A stretch of 64,000 nt of DNA from Lepas anatifera (Eukaryota; Arthropoda; Thecostraca; Lepadidae): NCBI GenBank assembly GCA_034440635.1, contig JAOTON010001533.1, positions 318,001 through 382,000 of the forward strand. Reading direction: 5' to 3'. Below the pieces are notes generated by a model that saw only the letters and a list, made by a program, of their open reading frames with translations, did not search any database and was not told the origin of the DNA. How positions within the stretch are numbered: position 1 is the stretch's first letter; each line of letters opens with the position of its first letter. The translations under genes were made by a program, and so were the position numbers. Positions 57,913 through 64,000 of this stretch are shown one piece after another.

Positions 57913-58074
57913 GTGTGTACCTGCCGGTTGAGGGCGAGCCTATGGACGTAGCTGTGAAGCTGCTGAAGGAGACGGCGAACGTAGAGCTTCAGGAGGACTT
58001 TATCCGGGAGGTAGAGATCATGGCCAGCTGCAAACACGGCAACATCGTCAGCCTTCTTGGGGTTCTGGTCCAAG
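57913..58074 (+). CDS. Receptor tyrosine kinase, VAVK and alpha-C exon
   Basis: A 162-base, phase 1-1 exon with acceptor CTCCTGCCCAG and donor GTAAGC. It completes the split glycine and reads VYLPVEGEPMDVAVKLLKE, with the ATP-anchoring lysine in VAVK. ELQEDFIREVEIMASCKHGN follows, with the helix-C glutamate, and then IVSLLGVLVQ. The KGVYLP-like entry and LLGV block resemble Ror, and VAVKLLKE with EDFIRE resembles MuSK. Confidence 0.92.
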
Positions 58075-58645
58075 GTAAGCGCTCTGGTGTCAGTCTGATA
58101 GGATAACTAGACGGGAGAGATGCCAGACCACCCGCAAAGGGTTCGAGTCAGCAGCGACAGTGTTGTGATTTTAGAGGAGTGATTGAAGTGAGAGTCCAAG
58201 TCATCTTGTGTTTATGTGAACAAAGGCTTAAGGGCTCACTCGATATCCTAGCCTAAACTGAGCTTGTTGTTGTTCTCCGATTTTTTTTGTTCACAGTGAT
58301 GCACAACAAGTAGTGCGAATGTTTATTGCATGTTTACACCAGGTATTGTTTTTGCAAACCTAATCATCAATATATTTCAACCATTCATGTTAAAAAACAG
58401 TAATATTTTCTCCACAGTCCTGCATTTGAAAAAAATCTTCATGCTCTAGATATCGATGGCATAAATATAAAAATTGACTAATTAACCCAAAAAAGCATGC
58501 TTAGCCCTTTGTACTGACCGGGATTTACCTAGCCACTGTTTCTGAGTACAGAAGGCAGTATATGTGTGTACCGTGGCGAACAAACCCACGGCACAGCAGC
58601 CGCACCAAGATACCGCCAGCACTTGAGCAACGCCTGTGTCCCCAG

Positions 58646-58761
58646 AGAGCGGAGTGACGCCGTGGATGGTGTTCGAATACATGGCGTATGGCGACCTGGC
58701 CGAGCTGCTCCGGAGTCACGCCCCCAAATGGGGCAGTCCACACTCCAGTGCCCTCGATATG
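58646..58761 (+). CDS. Receptor tyrosine kinase, hinge exon
   Basis: A 116-base exon (phase 1 in, 0 out) between acceptor GCCTGTGTCCCCAG and donor GTAAGC. It reads ESGVTPWMVFEYMAYGDLAE then LLRSHAP. FEYMAYGDL is nearly the MuSK hinge, with phenylalanine as gatekeeper and the Asp of GDL at the start of helix D. The exon stops before the catalytic loop. No exon with HRDLAARN- or DFG-like sequence was found between 58762 and 64000. Confidence 0.92.
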
Positions 58762-59476
58762 GTAAGCAGACCCTCAACCACGGCAGACGGGAGAACGGCA
58801 AAAAAGTGAGAGCTGGCTAGCGCTCGGTCAGGGAAGAGCTCGTGGAAAGTCACTTGAACTGCGTTCTGGGATACCAATGCACGTCAGAATAGAGACAGAG
58901 GGTAAGAGAGGGCTTGGTGCTCTCACTTTCTCAAGAAAATCTATATTTTGAAGAAAAAAAATTAAAAAAGAGAACAGTTTGTACCCAGTATGTGCAGAAT
59001 GTAACAAAAAGGTCATGTTCCATGTGTCTCTGTTTCTAGGGGAAAGTTTCTTGTCGGAAGGTGGTTTAAAATTGGCCGGGGGCCCTCACATTTTTACATA
59101 CTAATAGCGCTGCCAATGGGGGTGAATGCTGACCACCCTACATGTTAGGCGACAAAGGCAAACTAAGGATTCCTTCTTTATGGTTCTAACAGTAACGTGA
59201 ATTGAATATCTGGGTGGTAGGTGTTTATAACACTGTCCATGATCTACGCCCCACATTCCCGCTTTTCAGTTTGATATCGGTGAATGTTTGGAAAGATTAT
59301 GCTAATGTTCTAGCTCTATATAAAGCGGCTCTCACAGTGCGTTACTTGCACCAATGCAGTTATTATATTTGCACCTGTCCTGATTACCAGGGCTTACCAT
59401 TATATCCTGTGCTGACTTATCTGTTAAAGTCATCCATGATACGCGTTTGTTTCTTCCAGCATATTTTGCTCTTCAA

Positions 59477-59481
<5 letters not shown>
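58762..59481 (+). other. Start of the next intron of the kinase gene
   Basis: Follows donor GTAAGC. No further exon in phase 0 with kinase motifs was recognised, so the intron probably runs past the window end and would then include the retroposon at 60-61.7 kb. Confidence 0.55.

Positions 59482-59521
<40 letters not shown>
59482..59521. repeat. (CT)n microsatellite
   Basis: About 20 CT dinucleotides. Confidence 0.96.
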
Positions 59522-59524
<3 letters not shown>

Positions 59525-59815
59525 CACTTTCTATTGACCCATGATTATGAGGAGCGCCTCCAATTAGTTAACTTTCACCCTCCAGTACACGCAGTCATAT
59601 CTGCCGACATGTTATGGTTCGGGCCGTCTCTTTTGAGAGACGCATTGAATGCCTCATCGGCGCTTGTTTACCCTCGTCCGCCCTTAAGCTGCTCAGAGAG
59701 GCTGGGTAATATTTGTGGTGGAGTTAGAGAAGAGGCCATGGTGGGGAAACTGGCCAGGTAATTGAGATCGGTGTTTTGAACGAGAGAAGGGAAGAGAGAG
59801 GAGAGGGGAGAGGGA

Positions 59816-59874
59816 TAGAAAGAGAGAGAGAAAAAAATAAAGGGAGAGAGGGAGACAGAGAGAGAGAGGGAGAC

Positions 59875-59935
<61 letters not shown>
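59816..59935. repeat. (GA)n tract with impure left part
   Basis: Impure GAGAGA and GGGAGA blocks from 59816 merge into a pure (GA) run of about 46 bases near 59888-59934. With the CT tract 300 bases upstream it forms an inverted purine/pyrimidine pair. Confidence 0.95.
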
Positions 59936-59937
<2 letters not shown>

Positions 59938-60189
59938 TGGGTCAGCTTTAGGGGGCGGCTAATGCGTTGTGTGCGTTTTGTGGTTTTAGGGTGCTTCAGC
60001 GTCTAGGCTATATCGCGCCTATCAATATTGTTTCATTTCATCATTTCATTTCGATCGTGTCGGAAGTGCTAGATACTTCCAATGTCAGGGGCCGCTCCAT
60101 AGTCTATCAGAGTTCAGTTTCTACTGTCTTAGCCCACTGTGGGGGTGTAGATGATGTTAAAGCCTATTTCAGTCGAGTATGCTAAAACA

Positions 60190-61645
60190 CGTTGGATGAC
60201 CCAGGAAGTTGTCTAATGTGTCGAAAAACCTGCAAGATTGCATCCAGTTCAGCGGTGAACACAGATACAGCGCTTGGAAGACCGAGCGACGGACTTCTTC
60301 ACCAGTAAATGCACACCCAGCCCCGGCTGCTCCCTTGGAGCCGTCAGTGTAAAACTTGGTGTAGTCAGGGGCGCCGCCACGGAATTTTCACAGGGAGAGG
60401 GCTGGTGCTGACTTGGGGAGGCAAATTTTGAGTATTCTCGGTAGCTGACAGCATTATTGACGTTGGATCAAAAAAATTGGGGGTACATCCCCCCTGGTTG
60501 GTCAACACGGGGGACGTCCCCCGCTTTCGGCACCAATGGGTGTAGTTAGGATAAAATTGATTTTTTCCACTGCCAGTTGCGCGACTTCTGACGGAATTGT
60601 GTGTTTCTTTCCATATCGCATCAACTCTAAGTCGCATTTGGCGGAGGATCGACGCCATGGTTCTAAGCTCTCGAATGGCTTTTTTGCGATCATGTCAAAT
60701 TTGATGCTGGATCCCTCCAGCCAACGCGCAGCACGGATGCGCAGAGCCGAGGAAGAACTTGGTCTTCCTTCCACGAACAGCCCTATCAACGAATTATAAA
60801 AAATCCACTTATAAGTGGGGTGGGTCGGGTATTGGCGGATCTTACATATGTCAGTGCGAGCCGCTTCCGCCTCAGGTCGAGTGGAGGCTCATTGGCGTCT
60901 ACTAACAGGCTCGGTCTTTGCGAGTTACGAAAGGCGCCAGTTGCCATTCTTAGACATGCGTGGTGTACCGCGTCTAATGGCCGTTTTGTGCTCGTTAGTG
61001 CAGAGTCATACGTCACTGATGCAAAATGGAGGACAGACCTTATCAGTGCGTGGTATAGGCGTAAAAGCGTTACTCTGTCGCCACCATAAGATATACTTGA
61101 GGTCATCTTTATAATACTAGAGCGCTTGATACACCTGTCCCTCAGAGATAAAATGTGCCGGGCGTATGTGAGGCGCTTATCGATGATGATCCCGGGAAGC
61201 TTCACCTGGCCGGTGACCGGGATACGTCTTCCGTATGGAGGTAGTTTTGGCTCCGGACAAAAGCGGGTTCTGCGGCAAAAGAGTACACACGCAGTTTTCT
61301 CTGCTGAGAACCTGGAACCATTGAGCAGGCTCCACTCAATTAGACGATCGACACATATTTGTAGCTGACGCTATGCAGATATCGTGTTCGCAGTAGTCAC
61401 TCAGATGGCGAAATCATCGACAAAGAGCGATCTGTCTACGGCTTGTGGAATAGCGTCGCAGATGTCATTGATTAAGACGCCGAAGAGGGTCACATTTAAG
61501 ACACTTCCCTGTGATACTCCGCTCAGTTTTTCAAACCTGGGTACGACATTCCCTACTTTAACTCTAAAGCATCGGTTGCTAACAAAGTTTGACAGAAAGT
61601 CGCCCTTGTGGCCTCTCACCCCCGCGTCATAGTGCTTTCCAGGGG
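60190..61645 (-). pseudogene. Jockey-like non-LTR retroposon, RT to RNase H fragment
   Basis: On the minus strand from about 61640: HYDAGVRGHKGDFLSNF, then GVSQGSVLNVTLFGVLINDI and LFVDDFAI (RT motifs with the catalytic FVDD). After a TGA come IEWSLLNGSRFSAEKT, FCPEPKLPPYGRRIPV, IIIDKRLTYARHI and ANEPPLDLRRKRLALTYVRS. The RNase H start follows with FYTDGSKGAAGAGCAF. The stop after FVDDFAI and several frameshifts kill it; the 5' end is truncated and a MITE splits it at 60366-60538. Fragments after 60230 decay. Confidence 0.85.
60366..60538. mobile_element. hAT-type MITE inserted in the Jockey-like fragment
   Basis: A 173-base element with ends CAGGGGCGCCGCCACGG and CCGCTTTCGGCACCAATG. It has the perfect 8-bp duplication GGTGTAGT at 60358-60365 and 60539-60546. 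Removing it, with one copy of the duplication, rejoins the frame leading into FYTDGSKG. The terminal sequence differs from the other two MITE families. Confidence 0.9.
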
Positions 61646-62693
61646 CGGAAAATGTCTTAACCTCTGGATCCAATACTGGATCAGATAGGTCTGGGGTCAG
61701 GTTCTCATTCACGTGTCAGGGATCAGGGCAAGGGAGTGCTGGGGTCGTGACTGAATGATAAGTGCTGATTGATATTATCTTCAACTGCGGTCTGGTGCTG
61801 ACAATTCTCATATCTAACTTCTGTGGTGATAAAAATTCCTTTCAGGTATGAATAGTGATCTCAAATACTAGCAGTATAATTTTTAGGATTTTCCTTGACT
61901 TGAAATATTTTACCCACTTCTCAATCATGTATTTCTCAGGTCAGTGACAGTTTACCTCAAAACTGCATATACAGCGGCTCACCTCATCATTGGCACCACG
62001 GAAATTAGTACCTGCGGATTGAAGTGAAAACCAGCTCAAAGGGGAATCTTGGATGATTGGAAAGCATTCGGGTATTTCAATAAAGCGCAAAGCAGTTCTG
62101 GTAGGTTTGTTTGCGTCCCTCTGTTCTTATCTCCAGCTCCGTTTGAGAGGCTGATACTCATGCAGCACTCCGCTTATGAGGGGCTCGTTGCCTGTCCTTT
62201 GAACTTCTGCGTTCGTGTTTAATTCGTAAGTACCCAATTATGTCTGAAGTTCTGGGAGAGCTGACAGGAGATAGGCAGACATCTAAAATATGAAAAACAG
62301 AAATGACCTTCCACCCAAAGAAATGTGTAAAAACACTCAAAAGATAAAATGAAAGTGTGTTGCATAAAGGCACACTGAAACAATGGAACAAAAGCCCTTA
62401 AAGCACTAGAACTAGGTATCAAGTTATTAAGGGTGTGTTTGTGGGTGAGTGTGGGTGGGGTACGGGTGTGGGTGCGGGCTCGGGTGAAGGTGCAGGCAGG
62501 CCATTTTTTAACATGATAACTGGGGGGCCATTTGGCCCCCACCCCAGTCGGCAATGCCCCCAGTGGCCGGAAATTGGCCCCCAGTGAAATAGACAAGAGA
62601 TGACTTAAACTTCAACAAATGCAAACTCACCTAACGCAAATAAGACAGAACACCACCCGATAATAATAATTTAGGTTTATTCGTGGTGCCAAA
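61646..62693. other. Flank without recognised genes
   Basis: CAGGGGCGGAAAATG at 61641 looks like an isolated hAT-type end at the 5' truncation point of the Jockey-like fragment. A GGGTGTGGGTG-rich stretch lies at 62428-62500. Nothing else was recognised. Confidence 0.4.
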
Positions 62694-63149
62694 TTGGCAA
62701 CCCACAAAAATTGTGATGCAAATTTTCATCCGTGGTTGTCTACTCCATCGTGCGAAGACGAAACAAAGCGCATAGTTACGGGAAATTCCGGCAAAACTGC
62801 CTCAGCATCAACTAATCACAACGCTGGAGATGAACGCTGGCCTAAAACCAATCAAACACCATGTTCTATCCAACCGGAAGCCCACACCCCAGCCAGTAAC
62901 GTAAGATTGTATGGTGCTCTCATTTCACACGCGGTCAGTTGTGAGCTCGTTCGTGGATTAGACGACACACTGTGTAGTCGAAGCAGTTGCTGGTGTGGCG
63001 GCTTGAAGTGTTTAGTCCTTTTATTCATTATTGTGGTGGTAGCATACATAAACGCCACCACCGGCAAAAAAGTAAGGGGGCCAGCCAAACTTCAACCTGA
63101 TGCTGACAACAAACTTTTCACGTTAGTACCAAAAACTGTTCGAATTTAG
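62694..63149 (+). CDS. Uncharacterised 151-codon open frame with one membrane segment
   Basis: From an ATG at 62694 to a stop at 63147-63149. The first 100 residues are polar with scattered cysteines. SSCWCGGLKC is followed by a hydrophobic stretch (LVLLFIIVVVAYI) and a basic tail (TGKKVRGPAK), like a type II or tail-anchored single-pass protein. No family was recognised and no splice or promoter context supports it, so it may be chance or a mobile-element remnant. Confidence 0.3.
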   Translation: MATHKNCDANFHPWLSTPSCEDETKRIVTGNSGKTASASTNHNAGDERWPKTNQTPCSIQPEAHTPASNVRLYGALISHAVSCELVRGLDDTLCSRSSCWCGGLKCLVLLFIIVVVAYINATTGKKVRGPAKLQPDADNKLFTLVPKTVRI

Positions 63150-63775
63150 GGTCCTCGTTGCCGTCCGCAGCGACTGGTTATACAAATTTCCGGTTTTCTC
63201 CCATTTTGATCGAGATCAAGAAATCGCTGGTCAAAAAGTGGGCGGGGAGGGGCAGGCCCCCTGGTCCTCATTTCCCACTTCTTTTTAGCATATGTTAGGT
63301 ACAAAAATCTTCGTTTTTCTGTGCTTGTCACCTTTATTGCGCGCACGCACAGCACCGCACTCCCAGCTCGCTCCTTCTCGACTGCTGCCCCCGCGCCGCC
63401 GACCTCCGACCCGGTCGGGCGGCCCGCGGGGCAGGGCGCAGTGGCACCCCCAGACGGCCGCTCGCAGGCGGTAGCTTTACACCTTACACTCTTCCCCCTT
63501 TATGAAGTTGGATCGCCCGGGTCGGTATCGAGCCCGGACGAGCCATCGAACAAAAACAATCACCCCTTGATACATATAACAAAAGATACACTGAAGTCAA
63601 CTCGGCGCCCGCCGAGCTATTCCTCTCGAGCAGTCGTTCGGTCGAACTATGACGGCCTGCGGGTACTGCTGCTGCTGCGGGTACTGTTACGCTGCCCGCC
63701 GCCAGTTCGCCCATCCTCCCACTCTGCGAGAGAGAACAGAAGAGCAGCACAACGCACACTTAAACATAAACACAC
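63150..63775. other. GC-rich region downstream (minus sense) of the SGNH-like frame
   Basis: G+C-rich DNA, especially 63340-63480 and 63600-63720, with open frames on both strands but no recognisable domain. If the frame ending at 63776 belongs to a retroelement, this is its 3' region. Confidence 0.4.
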
Positions 63776-64000
63776 TTACAGGAACACTTCTGATAGGCGT
63801 CTCTCCACCCGACGGTAACCCTCCTCACTGGGATGGACACCATCGGGGAAGAATCTTAGGGCCACGTTGGGCACTATGGCGTGACGGCGGCCTCTCATGC
63901 TGGTGAGAGCTCTGCCCAGGTAAAGGCACGAATTTGGCTCCCACCGCACCCGCCACGCCCCGCAACATACTGTCAGCCTGAAAAGCAGTTGTGCCCTCCC
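63776..64000 (-). CDS. C-terminal end of an SGNH-hydrolase-like protein, partial
   Basis: The minus-strand frame enters from beyond the window and is open for 74 codons to a TAA at 63776-63778. Its end reads IVPNVALRFFPDGVHPSEEG then YRRVERRLSEVFL. DGVHPSEEGYRR matches the DxxH block of SGNH/GDSL hydrolases, which supplies the catalytic Asp and His near the C-terminus. The Ser and Gly/Asn blocks would lie outside the window. Such domains occur both in host esterases and in some retroelements; which this is cannot be told here. Confidence 0.55.
   Translation of the reverse strand, partial: GRAQLLFRLTVCCGAWRVRWEPNSCLYLGRALTSMRGRRHAIVPNVALRFFPDGVHPSEEGYRRVERRLSEVFL

Overview
This window is nuclear DNA from an animal, not a prokaryote. 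It holds one clearly recognisable host gene with GT-AG introns and phase-matched exons. The rest is introns and intergenic DNA crowded with transposons, tRNA-derived SINEs, minisatellites and long AC, AT and CT/GA microsatellites. The taxon cannot be fixed from sequence alone. The Jockey-like retroposon, Penelope-like elements, abundant hAT-type MITEs and GC-rich codon use in the exons would fit a marine arthropod such as a crustacean, but a mollusc or another bilaterian is not excluded.

Host gene: seven exons on the + strand between 39973 and 58761 encode the middle of a receptor tyrosine kinase. In order they give two EGF-like modules, a short stalk, a transmembrane helix, a juxtamembrane segment with an NPNY motif, and the N-lobe and hinge of a kinase closest to the Ror/MuSK/Trk group. 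All splice phases agree and there is no stop. The 5' exons (signal peptide) and the 3' exons (catalytic loop, DFG, C-lobe) were not found in the window. The intron inside the ATP-binding lobe is 15.4 kb and is packed with transposons.

Layout: 1-2910, a palindromic pair of Penelope-like element copies; 5584-5760, a MITE with perfect 8-bp target duplications; 5961-7672, a DNA transposon with 29-bp inverted ends; 8056-15015, a nest in which an old GACCT-rich repeat was entered by a SINE, the SINE tail by a 6.0-kb hAT-like element made largely of tandem repeats, and that array by a second 3.4-kb hAT-like element with its own array. From 15 to 20.5 kb nothing was recognised; 20560-20771 is a long AC/AT microsatellite; 24228-26028 is a 43-bp minisatellite; 27380-27830 is a 45-bp minisatellite open on both strands. 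From 28 to 38 kb come SINEs, MITEs, a long inverted-repeat element and a 40-bp minisatellite. From 40 to 58.8 kb lies the kinase gene; its large intron holds MITEs, a second palindromic Penelope-like insertion (inside another hAT-like element) and a second copy of the GACCT-rich repeat. From 59.5 to 61.7 kb are CT/GA tracts and a decayed Jockey-like RT/RNase H fragment with a MITE in it. At 63.8-64 kb is the C-terminal end of a minus-strand reading frame with an SGNH-hydrolase-type ending.

The most informative observation is that several insertions can be proved from within the window. Two copies of the same repeat (about 8.06-15.0 kb and 53.8-54.8 kb) act as each other's empty site, so insertion points, target duplications and relative order can be read directly. 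No intact autonomous transposon, CRISPR array, rRNA gene or functional tRNA gene was found.
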